Assembly (NCBI RefSeq): GCF_020382885.2
Contig: NC_058496.1
Span: forward strand, 15,852,501 to 15,916,500
Length of the DNA stretch: 64,000 bases
DNA from: Scatophagus argus
Taxonomy: Eukaryota > Chordata > Actinopteri > Scatophagidae
Reading direction: 5' to 3'
The first letter of the stretch is position 1. Each line of letters begins with the position of its first letter. This document shows positions 32,671 through 44,100 of the stretch, in pieces. The notes beneath the pieces are model-generated. The model was not told where the DNA came from and ran no database searches. It was given only the letters and a program-made list of their open reading frames with translations. A program made the position numbers and the translations under genes.

Positions 32671-33899
32671 TCCATATGTTTACTCATTTAATGAGGAAAA
32701 GCACCCTTTGTAAAGGTTATCTAAAAATGTCCATTATGCAACAGGCTTCTAACAGTGTGACTTCTGTTTTCCTGTGCCTCACCCTTATAGAATTTCCTCC
32801 TGGAAGATCTGGCAACGCGAATGCACAGCAACCTCCTGACAATGGTAATATCCGAGGATGGGTCACCTGTTGCATCCTGTACAGCTTTGTGAATGTGTGA
32901 ATGTCACAGCACAGCTACTATACGTGTACGTGGCTGCGCTTCCTTCACCTGTCTGCAATCTACAAAGACAATAAGTGGCCAACAGGCTGCCACAATAAAA
33001 ACAAACTGTACCACATGTTAAAGCTATTAGACTCATCCAATGAGCCCCAGTGGAGAGTTTGATGGCTGGTATGTCGACAATGTATGACGTGCTTCGTCCG
33101 CTTGTTGTGGAGGTGCAGAGAGGTTCACATGAGGGCAAAATCTTATTTACTACACTGAATGTTAGGAAACATCCAGCGTTAAGGTGGGGTCCTTATGTCA
33201 TAACTGAATAACAATGCTTGTATAAAATAAAAACACTCTTGGCTGTAACATAAAGTATTTTTCAGTGATTGGTTTGGACCATATGCAACCAAAAGACATC
33301 ATCTAACAGCTAAATAAATCAGATTTTTTTTCTGCCAAAAATATCCATGCGCTAGCCGTCAGTGATTTTTGATTCATTTTCTGAAGTAGTTTTAGGTTAG
33401 AATTCCTAAACATAGCTAATCTCACTCAGAAAATGAATGTTAATGCTAATTGTATTGGTCTTTCTTATAATTACAGCATTAAGTTGTGCACAAGGACTCA
33501 AGGATACTTTTTGGCCTTTCTCAGTCAAAATACATGCTCAGCTGGCTTTGGCATTTGGATCATCACTACTGTGCTGCAGCATTTTGCACATACAGTGTAA
33601 CAGCCAAGAACTGCTGTGGTTCATAAATGTTAATTTTACCCCTGTCTCTGGAAATCATGCCATAATTATCATGTTATCTTGAAATATCAGGCTGTGTTTT
33701 CTCCTAATTAAAGGCCATGGAAAGGTGATGTCATATACTTCTGTGTGCCAGTCAGGATTTAACATCTGAATCAGAATCAGATGACAGTTGTGGGGTTGTT
33801 TGCTTATACGATGCTGGGCCACTGATCATGAGATCCGAAAACTTATTGACCTTGTTATCATGATATCATGATATGCTAATTGATTACTCTCAAAACCAT

Positions 33900-34432
33900 T
33901 AATTACATACACCTCTTTATGGGGCTGTGCAGCAGTTAGGCTGGGCCCCTCACTTCCAGTGAAGGAACATCTTAATGCTTCAGCGTGCCAAGACATTTTG
34001 GACAATGCTATGCTTCCAACTTTGTGGCAACAGTTTGGGGAAGGCCCTTTTCTGATCCAGCAGGACTGTGTCCCAGTGCACAAAGCAGAGTCCATAAAGA
34101 CATGGTTGCATGAGTTTTGTGTGGAAGGACTTGACTGGCCCACACAGAACCCTGACTTCAACCCCATCGAACACTTTTCGGATGAACTGGAACAGAGATT
34201 GTGAGCCAGGCCTGTTTGTCCAACATCAGTGTCTGACCTCACAAACATTCAGCTGTGTGAATGGGCAAAAAAATCCCACAGAAACACTCCAAAATGTTGT
34301 GGAAAGCCTTCGCCGATGAGTGGAAGCTGTCATAGCTGCACAGCTGTCTATGTATTCAGCATGCAATGTCATTAAAGTTCCTGTTGGTGGTAATGGTCAG
34401 ATGTCTCAATACTTTTGTCTATGTAGTGTATG
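33900..34432 (+). mobile_element. Tc1-like transposase relic, 3' half with terminal end
   Basis: This encodes the C-terminal part of a Tc1 transposase: DNAMLPTLWQQFGEGPFLIQ, KTWLHEF, then LDWPTQNPDFNPIEHFSDEL with the late Asp and Glu positions of the DDE triad. The typical Tc1 3' end follows, CAATACTTTTGTCTATGTAG. The N-terminal half is missing and the frame ends early. It is better preserved than the copy at 5.3 kb and from the same family. It lies in the gene-free interval upstream of lhx6. Confidence 0.82.
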
Positions 34433-35639
34433 TCTGAATACCAACAAATGTCACACAAGTCTCTTCTATCTGTCCTGTTTTTGTCCTAAATCAGTTTTTT
34501 TGTATGTTTAGTTGCTTAACCTGAGTTTGAAAGCCTAAACAGAGACAAGGACTGCAAATCAGCCTGACTTGTGATGTTTTTCTCTGTTGTAGATGTGAGC
34601 TACCTGCTGTTCATGATTTTCACCGAATATCTTACATTTTCTGTCAACTCTTTTGGGCGAGGTCCAGACAAAATGTGATGTGAACTAGCACAACGTCACA
34701 GGGATGACTGATGCCCTGTTTGGCATGTTGGCTGAAAGAAAATGTTTAGGGAAGGGCGGAGCAAGCCTTAAACGCAACACCAAGGTCTTATCTTGTTTCT
34801 GTAGAACCCCTGCCACTATAGTCCTGTAGAGTATAGTAATATTGTTAGATGCTGGAGCTAAGAGTTGTATCTGAAGCCAGTCTGTGTGAGCACAGGGTTA
34901 AAATGTCCACTGCTGCAACTGTTTACCTGCACTTGAAAATTTTGTTTGAAATCTTCAAAATTTGAAATGGTTAGCTGGAGGGAATGAACAAGCTGTAACA
35001 AACATTGGTAGTTTAGTTTTATGAAAAAAGTGACAATAACCATTTTTGTATTACTGAGAGTGTTAGATAACATCTGGTTTATAATCATTTATATGAGGGG
35101 CAGGACCTCAGCTCATCTGTTTTGCTGTGTGGATGTCAGAAAGGTTGGCGACTTTTGATAGAAGTGTCCACTAAATGTTTGTTCAAATCTTTCGTCTTGA
35201 TGTGTACATTTTAGCTCGAGTAACCGCTGAGAGTGTCAGGAAGCACATAAAACACACAAAACAAGAAAAACCGAGACAGACTCCGACCAGTAAATGTTTG
35301 CCTATGTGAGCTTATTGCAGAATCATTTTGACGTTTGAAGACTCACCATTCAGCAGCGTCCAACATTCAACAGGCTGCATCTACTCTGAGGTCAAACCCA
35401 TCTAGATTACAGTCCTGCAGCCAAGCTTTCAACAAACAAAGGAAATGGCACATTACACCATCCCTCTCTCTCTGAAAAGTTGCACTGGAGAGAAAAAAAA
35501 AACCTTCTCCAGTTATTTAACAAATACGAGTTTATTTGAAGTACAGACAAGGAAAAATGAGAGGCTTTTTTTCAGGGCTCGCACTCCATATGACAGCAAT
35601 TTGGGGGTATTGTGTATTTTGGCGCAGGCGTGTGGTCTA

Positions 35640-36000
35640 TGATAGATGACAGGAGAGAAAATCACGAGCCGCTGGCTTGAGCACAGACATGCAAATTGCT
35701 TTCAGCTGATTGCCGTATTCTGCTTGATATTTATCAAGTGGATTACAGTATGCTTCTTTATTTACAGCCAGGAAGCAGCTGATCAATTCCTCTAAAGGAG
35801 GGGGGAAAGAGAGCTGATGTTTTTCCTCTGCTGGGTGAAAGTAAAAACCCCTCAAGTGGCCAGAGAGCACTGTAAAATTAAATGTATACTCAGTTGCATC
35901 TTGTTTTACCACACCAAAAGAGATAACATTCAGAAATACAGATGTTTCAAGATTATCCCGAACCCACACAGATTTGGTTAGGGCTGAAATCAAATTGACA
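35640..36000. promoter_or_regulatory. Candidate conserved enhancer upstream of lhx6
   Basis: About 360 bases of balanced composition sit in an AT-rich desert. They hold an octamer (ATGCAAAT, 35690-35697), E-boxes (CAGCTGAT) and two TCAAGTG cores at 35734 and 35852. A 123-codon frame is open on the minus strand (36008-35637) without splice signals or protein similarity I recognise. Long open frames without a gene are common in conserved non-coding DNA. This is inference. Confidence 0.3.
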
Positions 36001-38289
36001 AAGAACACATCTCACACAACAAGTCAACAAGTGTAGTATATACAGCATTTAAACCTTCAATTCCTCTTTCTTTGGCCACTTGGAGGCAGTGGTAGAAAAT
36101 GAGCACTCATATATGATCACTGTTTCACCAAGTCCATGACATTCACTCCGTTTAAATTCTGCTTTTGATCTCTAGCAAGCAAACCCTGAAGGAAACATCT
36201 GGTTCCTTAGATGTTGAATGTTAAATGTTCCTTTATATGGGCGTGTACAGCTTTTTCATTGGAACTGTTGAGGGCAAAACTACTGCTATGATTTCTGTTG
36301 TTTATGATGCATTCATGAATGATCCAGCATATCTATAAAAATCTGTGTTTCTTTGCAGCTATTTACAACAGCCACAGAAGGGTGAAAAATTAAAGCAAAG
36401 ACCGACATAAAAAAATTGAAGTTAAGAAGACAAGTTAAAAGTGTTATGTTGCTGTAGGTGGACAGGTCCAATGTTATATAGATAAAACATTTTACATAAA
36501 GTGCCTTTGTAAGTTGTCAGGCCACTGTGGGACTCTTCTTAAAGATGTTCCCCACTTGTCTTTTGACAGTGGTTGTGGAGAGCATTATCTAACATGAAGG
36601 TCCAAAATCTTTCATAGCTGTTCCGCTGTGCTCAGATCTTCTGACTGTGAATGCCGTAGCATATGATTCACATCATTTTCATACTCCTGAAACCACCCAT
36701 TGACTCTTTGTACCTTTTACGGAAACATCTGCATATGTTATGTCCACTCACTCTGCAAGAATTAAATGAGCTCTCCGCCAATTTTACACATAAAGTTCAG
36801 TTTATCGGTCATGAGGAGGACAACTAAAAAGTAACCTTTTTAGTTTTGACTTACGACAGCAAGCCTGCATTAGATCTATGGAGTCAGAGGCTAAAAATCT
36901 CAGGATGTCCTTGTTTCTGGTGTTTTGATTCTCATCATTCTTTTTAATTTATTTCTCAAAAGTTCCCCCAACCAACCCCCAACTTCCATTAAGGAAGTGA
37001 AATAAATGGTTGAAGTACCTGCTGAGAGCAAAATTTGGACTATCTACTGAATCTGACCTCTAACCTCCTTTGATACCACTGAAACCAATTTGACCCCTCA
37101 ACCTCCCAGAGGAGTACATTATTTGCTTGTTGTCTTCTCTCCGTTGGAGATGACAAACACATGCGTCTGTGCAAAGTAAATTAAGAGAGACACTTTCTGT
37201 CCTCAGAGTCAGAAAGTTCAGTCAGGTTCTTGTAGGCGCAATAATTCCACAGCACTCCATGTAACAGCCAAAATATTACAGCGAAACACACAAGGTTAAA
37301 TTTCATGTGCAGAACACATTGTTATAACTCTGTGTTATTTAATTTAGCGCCACTCTGGCCTCTGATCGGGTTCCAGCTCTTTGCCTCAGCCCTTGATATG
37401 TTTAAGAACTTGGGTCAGTGTCAAAGATCAGCTTCTTACCCAATCAGGTAACCAGCTCCAGGAGGAAAATTGCCTCCTTCCGACCACTTGCACTCACCTG
37501 CAGTGACCCAGAGCAATCAGAGGTGAGCGGGACTCCTAATCACAGAAAACCCTTTAGGTCAGTGCTCATGCACACAGACCCCACCACAGCCCACCCATAC
37601 TCCTCTGACACCACCTCCCCTGACAGGCCAACTTCGAGTTCAAGTGTTTAAACTGTCACATCAAATAGGCTCAACATGGAGATTGCTTGTGCAGGACGCA
37701 TTGTGTATTTAGTTTGATGCCGGGTGCAATATCCTGCTGTGCTGTTGATCCTAGCTGCTCAGTTGTGTCAAGTAGAGGTGGCTGGTGCTGGGTCACACTT
37801 GCACGCTGGTCAGCTAAGGGAAGTGTAGAAATTGGGAAAGGACACAGAGGGGTGTTTTAGCAAAACAGTGCTGGACAGGATCTATAACCTGAGGCACAAA
37901 CAGGCCTGTGTGTTTTAATAAAAGTACCTCTGGTCATTGAGGGGGAGCGTGTGATAAGAAGGAGAGAGCAAGCCGAGATGTTTCTGACAGAAACACTAAT
38001 GACATATTATAAATTTACCAATTTGAAAACATAGATGTATAGTCAGCTACGAATACACCCTGGTGTTTGTGTTTCATGCATTTTTATCTTTGGAGGGCCG
38101 GACTCTATGCGCACTTGAAATTCTGGTGTGTGCTACATTACAGCGAGGTGACTCTGTGTTTTTCTTTGGTGAACTGTGCCAGCTCCCTGACAGCTGATGA
38201 ATGAGCCCAAATCTCGCTCCTCCCACAGATCTCTGATCATTTGCAGCATGCAGTTTAAAGGTCTGAGGACTGCAAATGCCTAAATCCAG

Positions 38290-38535
38290 CTCACAGTACA
38301 ATAAGTGGATCTAGAGACTGTAATCTTTATGCTGCTAATCATCAAGCAAATGTTAGCATGCTAGCACGTTGGTTGTCGATGGTGAACATACTAAGCATTA
38401 TTATACCTGCCAAACAAAAACATGTTAGCATTGTAATTGTGAGCATGCTATTTTGTTGATGCTAGCATCTAGCTCAAAGCAGCTGTGTCTACATACAGCC
38501 TCAGAGAGCTGCATCAGACTTGAGCGTACATCTGT
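38290..38535 (+). repeat. Teleost dispersed repeat (TGTTAGCATGCTAGC ... TAGCTCAAAGCA type)
   Basis: AATGTTAGCATGCTAGCACG, AACATGTTAGCATTGTAATT, GTGAGCATGCTA, then GATGCTAGCATCTAGCTCAA and CATACAGCCTCAGAGAGCTG match a very common fish interspersed element. It lies in the gene-free interval between lhx6 and the first ptgs1. Confidence 0.65.
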
Positions 38536-40228
38536 CACCGATGATCACCAAGTGTCTGAAATTTCCTGCTCACCACTGAGTGAACTGTTTAGTGTCTGTT
38601 AGACACTACAGGGAGTAGTAAATGAAGGAGAAGTTTCCCATTTAGTCTTGTTGGCTGCTTTAAGATCCGCTATGCCCTCAAACCAGCAGGTGCTGCTGGA
38701 CAACCAAACAAGCTTAATGTGGTTAAAAAACTCCATAAAGATGAAAAGGACAGCAGAGTCAGATTACAGTCTAATTCTCTGTGCTTTATCACTTTCAACC
38801 TCAATATTGAATAGAGCAGCTTGAAGTACAGTTACTTGAGTAAATGTTACTTTCAACCACTGCCTACAAGTGGACCACCAGCCGACTCCAGAGGAGATCT
38901 GTACCCCTTTGCAATCAGCTGCTTCAAACAAATAATACCTGCTGTGCTGGTTAGGAACCCACCTCTGTGTGGCTGCGCCAGAAACCCCATCTGAGTTAAC
39001 ACGATTCCCTCGCCTGTATGCCTATCACTACTCCATAAGTTGGATTGGCTTGTTCCACAACTAGAAAGGAAGTGTGCTAATCTGCAACCTGATCCGGGGG
39101 AAGGAAGAAGTCAGGAACAAGCCTTCAGTGCTTTCACCAATCATATTCATCACCAGAGCCAGACCTAGGCTCATTTAGAGCGGGAGCACGGCTTAACTAA
39201 ACATCTTCTCCATAAAATAAATGCTTCCAGGTTACTCCCAGTCCAGGTTCCACTGAAGCATCTGATCTCAATTACCAGGAATTCTATAGGAAGCAGCAAA
39301 CCTCAGTCTGCAGCACAATGGCAACCAGCAGCACATCTATGAGACCTGCACAGATAGGAGTCGTGTTCAGGCACTTGTAAGGCGGGAAATGATGATTTGA
39401 TAATTAGTTCCTGATGCCTCTCATTCTTTGTCATATAAATCATATGTAGGAAACAGAATGTAATCAAATACAGTTGGCTGTTTGAAGCTGTAGGGGTTAG
39501 TTGGTTGGTACACTAAACATCCACTGAAGAGTGATGTGCTGCTGTATGGATGCCCACAGTCCAAACAAACTTCAAGACCAGCAAAATGCAAAGCACTGAA
39601 AGGAAAGAAGGAAAATCCCCAAGAACTGATATTTACGATTTATGATGTTACAACGTGAAAATTGTGGACTGTGACTGTGTTGAGGCAATTTCTAAGAAAG
39701 CTGGGTTTCAGCTCTCAGAAAACTAGAATATGTTTAAGCACTAGGAGGGATAAAATTAGTGTTCTGCATTAAAGTGCTTCTCATTTACTCCTACTTCTCC
39801 TTGTTCAACAGCTTTATTTGAAACCCTGGGGTTTTACTTTAGGGAACAGCTAAAAACCATAGCAAGCACCAAGTGTGGTTTGGTCTCAAAATTTAAAGGG
39901 ACAAGGAATTTTTTTTTTTTCATAAAATAAAATTATTAAAAAGACTAAATAACAACAGCATAAGATGTATCAATGTATTGTGTTTTTCTCTGGCAGAAAA
40001 GCACTGATGGGGAGCTGGGATTAAGCACTTGCCTGGTGAGAGAAGAAATGCCAAATGCACACAAGTCCAACTTTTCAAAATAAAAAAATACATTTATTAA
40101 TCAGAGCACCCTAACCCTCATATAAGAATGTAGTACTGGCATAGTGCTAAATGGATTTTGAATGTTTGAATAATTATCTGTTAATCAGGATGAGCAGATG
40201 CTTAGGAACAGCTGTTTGCAACTTGCAG

Positions 40229-40250
40229 CTCTCTCTCTCTCTCTCTCTCT
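40229..40250. repeat. CT microsatellite
   Basis: Pure CT run next to a likely dispersed repeat. Confidence 0.85.
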
Positions 40251-40253
40251 AAC

Positions 40254-40420
40254 CTCAATGTAACCTTAAAGCAAGTCTTCACCCTAATATTTAATGATTT
40301 ACGCTGTGGGGACTTGCATTTTGTCCCCACAAGTAAGGCAGGTTCTCACAATGTGACTGTGTAAACAGATTTTTGTCCCCATAACTACAGGAATAAGCTG
40401 CTCAGAGTCTGCTCAAGCTA
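40254..40420 (+). repeat. Possible teleost dispersed repeat (TGGGGAC...GTCCCCACAAG type)
   Basis: AACCTCAATGTAACCTTAA, GCTGTGGGGACTTGCATTTT and GTCCCCACAAGTAAGGCAGG followed by TTTTTGTCCCCATAA resemble a fish repeat built around GTGGGGAC and GTCCCCAC. A CT microsatellite precedes it. Confidence 0.4.
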
Positions 40421-41054
40421 GGGTAAGCAATATGACCCTAAATTTACCCTTAAATATACTTTAATAGTATATAGTCATAGTATAGTCATAATTTTTAAGA
40501 CCAAGACGGATTAGAAACAAAGCACTGTCCGGTCATCAGACAGAATCTGACAATGATGTGCTGCACCAGTGTTGCAAACTGCATGCCTCAGCCAGTATTT
40601 TGGCAGAGAAATTTCATATGAGCACAGAAGACTTTAAAATGGCCCTTTTTAAAGCCTACTGCAATCCACTTTACATAGCCCACTTTTAATGAAAGCAAAA
40701 TAGACCTAGGTTCAAGTTTAAAATTATTTAACATGTAAGACCTGGACGTTATATACATTTGCCAGCAGGTGGCGATAGAACTCTCTGAATTTTTCCTTAA
40801 GCATCGCCCTCTTTTTGTTTCCTTTCATTGTAATGACTTGAATGTCACATAAAACCCAACAGTGTTCATCATTTGAACTTTACACTCTCAATAACAAGCA
40901 CACTAGATGCATTTCAATATTATCCAACAACTCTCAACAATTCACCCACTAGTTTTGTTTAAAATAATCAAATCAAGAATATTTAGTGCCAAATTCAGTT
41001 TTATTTAAAATCTACTAAATAGAGGAAGTAGAGGGAAGTGTGTTACCGCCCATT

Positions 41055-41085
41055 CTCTATAGCTGATGTCACTGAGGCAGTAAGA
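41055..41085 (+). promoter_or_regulatory. ptgs1: Possible CRE-like element before the first ptgs1
   Basis: GCTGATGTCACTGAGG about 125 bases before the ATG resembles a variant cAMP response element (TGACGTCA consensus, one mismatch). It is the only recognisable motif in the proximal region. Confidence 0.25.
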
Positions 41086-41189
41086 CCATATCAGCAGGCC
41101 TAAGGGGTGTTGTGGAGAGAGTTTATCACTGTCTAGAAACCACATTTCATTTAACGTTAAGCCCTGAGAAAACAATCCACTTGAGAGAA

Positions 41190-44100
41190 ATGAAAGGTGA
41201 GTCCCATAATTATTTAACTGAAAATCTGCTGACTGAATTTAATGTTTTTACACCAGGATTAAGATACTGTGGTTCATTTTCATAGAGTTGAGAATCTTTA
41301 GTCTCACCACCTGGCTGTTCATCAACCTGCTGCTGCTGCTGGAGAGCTCATCATGCACTGCTGACTCAAGTGTTGGTAAGCAGATTTTACTTTCACATCA
41401 CAACATGGCTTAATTGTGCATCTTAATTGTTTAGATGTTTAAATTTGTAAAAATTTGGCTTTATAATGTAGCTATGTAGTTATAACAATAGTATTTCATG
41501 ATGGTATGTTATTTGCTTTCTTTTATAAAATGTACAACTGACTTGTGTGATTGTGGGGTGTACTGTTGTATGGATTGTCCTTACAATATGTGATTCTTGC
41601 TGTTACTGTTGGCAATTTTAACTCTTCAAAAATGACAAAAGAGTACCTGACAACAGAAATAGATACAGAATATCATGAGGTGATTTTTTATTAATTTACA
41701 AGCACAGTAAACACAATTTCTAATGGTCAGTTTCTACTGTCAGAAACTCTGACTGTCATTCTAATGTGCTGTTGACTCTTACTAGATTTTTGGTGTTATC
41801 TGATCTTTAATGAAGGTGAAAGAAATGGTGCAAGTAAACAGAAGCACAGTAAAATATTTGGGTGACCCGACTGCACCTGGAAATTGAACAAAATTATGCA
41901 GCATCTAAATATTATCAGACACTTCGCCTTTGTTTCACCCATTTTAGAGGCTAAATAACATTTAATGGTAACAGCACCCCCTGTGGTCACACTTCACGAT
42001 TGTCACAGAACATGATGAAACATTTGCACCACAGGTATTCCCCAAGCAAAGTATCTTTAGGCTAATTTTAACATATGACATATCATTTTGAAATAAATAG
42101 TGCAAATGGCAGATGTCACAACTATTTGGTTTGATGTGATTAAATCTGATTTCACATTTTATTTTATCTGTTGACTTGTCCAAGACACCCTTGTTCCCCT
42201 TTTGCTCAGTGCATGCTGGGATAGGCTTTATGCCTGGATAAATAGACTTGTGTTTCAATTTAGGCCACCATTTACACTGGGCTTGGTGCAGTGGAAATGC
42301 AGAGTGTAATGCAGAATGCAAAATATGAACCTGTATATGGACTTTACTTATCATCTATTCTTATTCCTATTACTATACATGCTATTATTATTTTCTAGTC
42401 TGACTGACCACTTCACATTAACATTAACATGAACACACTGATTAGGAGGAATCTGGGGCTCAGTGTCTTGCCCAGGTCTAGTTTGACACATATGCTGCAG
42501 GGGGCCAGGGATTAACCAATGACCTTCTGATCGGTGGATGACCTGCTCTGCCTTCCAGGCCACAGCCACTCCCACTGTATTATGCCTCACCTATGGTTAC
42601 ACAAGAATTAAATTCAAATTTTACATACAATAAAGTAACTAAATCTAAGATATTTTTGACATCGTTTGGATCCAAGTCTGTTTATGGTTATACATATGCT
42701 TTCTGGGCTTCCATAGTAGAGTGAGACCCTCATAACCTCAACACATTGGGTACAACATCCATGCATTAATACAGTTTCTTCTTTTAAAAACCTATATCTA
42801 CTTGGTGTCCATAAGGACATGCTTATCTATCCTGTCATTCACAGCTAGTGAGGAGCAAAAAACTGCAGTTCCACACTATCTCATTGAACTTCTGCTAGCA
42901 TAAGGGGGGACAGGAAGCCATATTACAACAGCTTAGAGGGTTGGGGAGGGGAGGTGGACAGCTTTTTCCTAGAAGCAAAGAAGTCTAAACTAAGTCAGCA
43001 TGGTGTCAGTCACACCCATACAATTAGACATATTTAGAGATAGAAACTGCTGAGTACAACCACAGTCTGGTTTGAGCAGGTCCAGTGGTTCAAGTGCCTT
43101 TCTCATGAGCTCCTCAGTGGTGTTGAAGGAGGGTGAGGCAGTGGCTTTATTAAACCTTTAGGCTACCATTGATTATAATCTTGAGATAGTGGTGAGCAAG
43201 TTTTAAGGCTGTTCACACGCACACACTGATATGTAAATTCATTCAGTTTCAAGTTGTCTGTATTTGTCTTTGGTTCACAGGCATATTTTAGTAACGTTAT
43301 GCATCTTTACACTGTCTGTTAGCCAGCTGCTTACTCCAGTAGGGGCTGTATTGTACCAATTATTTATTGGGACAAAGCAAGATGATTTTTGGCTTTGTTT
43401 GCAGTGAATCCCTGTTGCTACTATCCCTGTCAGAACTCAGGAGTGTGTGTGAGATTTGATACAGACCGCTATGAGTGTGACTGCACTCGCACTGGCTTCT
43501 ATGGAGACAACTGTACTATTCGTAAGTATGGAATAATTTGTATTGCATTTTCAACATAAACATGTGTGTTGTTGTGTGGGTTCATTTAAACCCCTGTGCC
43601 CCTGTTAGCTCATGGGAGGTTATTACAATAATCCATAATGTCTACTGTTTTAATAAGTTGTTAATAAATGCACTGATCTCCCCTTGCCCTGTAGCTCTTT
43701 TATAAAAGGACAAAGAGTCCATTGAACCTTTTACTACCTTATGAATAGAAGAGCTAAAAACATAAACACCTGCCAAAAAGTTGTCTGACAACCTGGCAAG
43801 GCAAGGGTCTCTTATTAATTCTTATTATTTAGTTTTTATTAATGGCTTATAAGAGATGGTGCTTTATTATAAGTGGTAACAAGAAAAAAGAAAAGGACAA
43901 CTTTTCCTTTCTTTGTGTGTAGCGGAGTTTGGGACCAGAATTCGTCTCATGCTGAAGCCTGGCCCTGGAGTGGTTCACTGGATCCTCACTCACTTCAAAT
44001 GGTTCTGGGACATGGTTAACAGCTCTTTCCTGCGTGACACAATCATGAGATTAGTGCTGACAGGTAGGTGAAAGGTGGAAAAGTCATTTCAAGTCATCAA

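Larger units (their letters stand above)
29270..41100. other. Gene-free interval upstream of lhx6 and of the first ptgs1
   Basis: Nearly 12 kb with no coding exons I can support. It holds a Tc1 relic, two dispersed repeats, a CA microsatellite (29586-29608), a CT microsatellite (40229-40250) and the candidate enhancers listed separately. Human has RBM18 and MRRF between LHX6 and PTGS1; nothing like them is visible here. Confidence 0.6.

Noticed and set aside
35637..36008. Minus-strand frame of 123 codons, considered as a gene
   Set aside because: No splice sites, no promoter signals and no known protein motif; better explained as non-coding, possibly regulatory, DNA.
41962..42354. Minus-strand frame of 130 codons inside a ptgs1 intron
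   Set aside because: It lies wholly in intron 2 of the first ptgs1, with no motif or signals.
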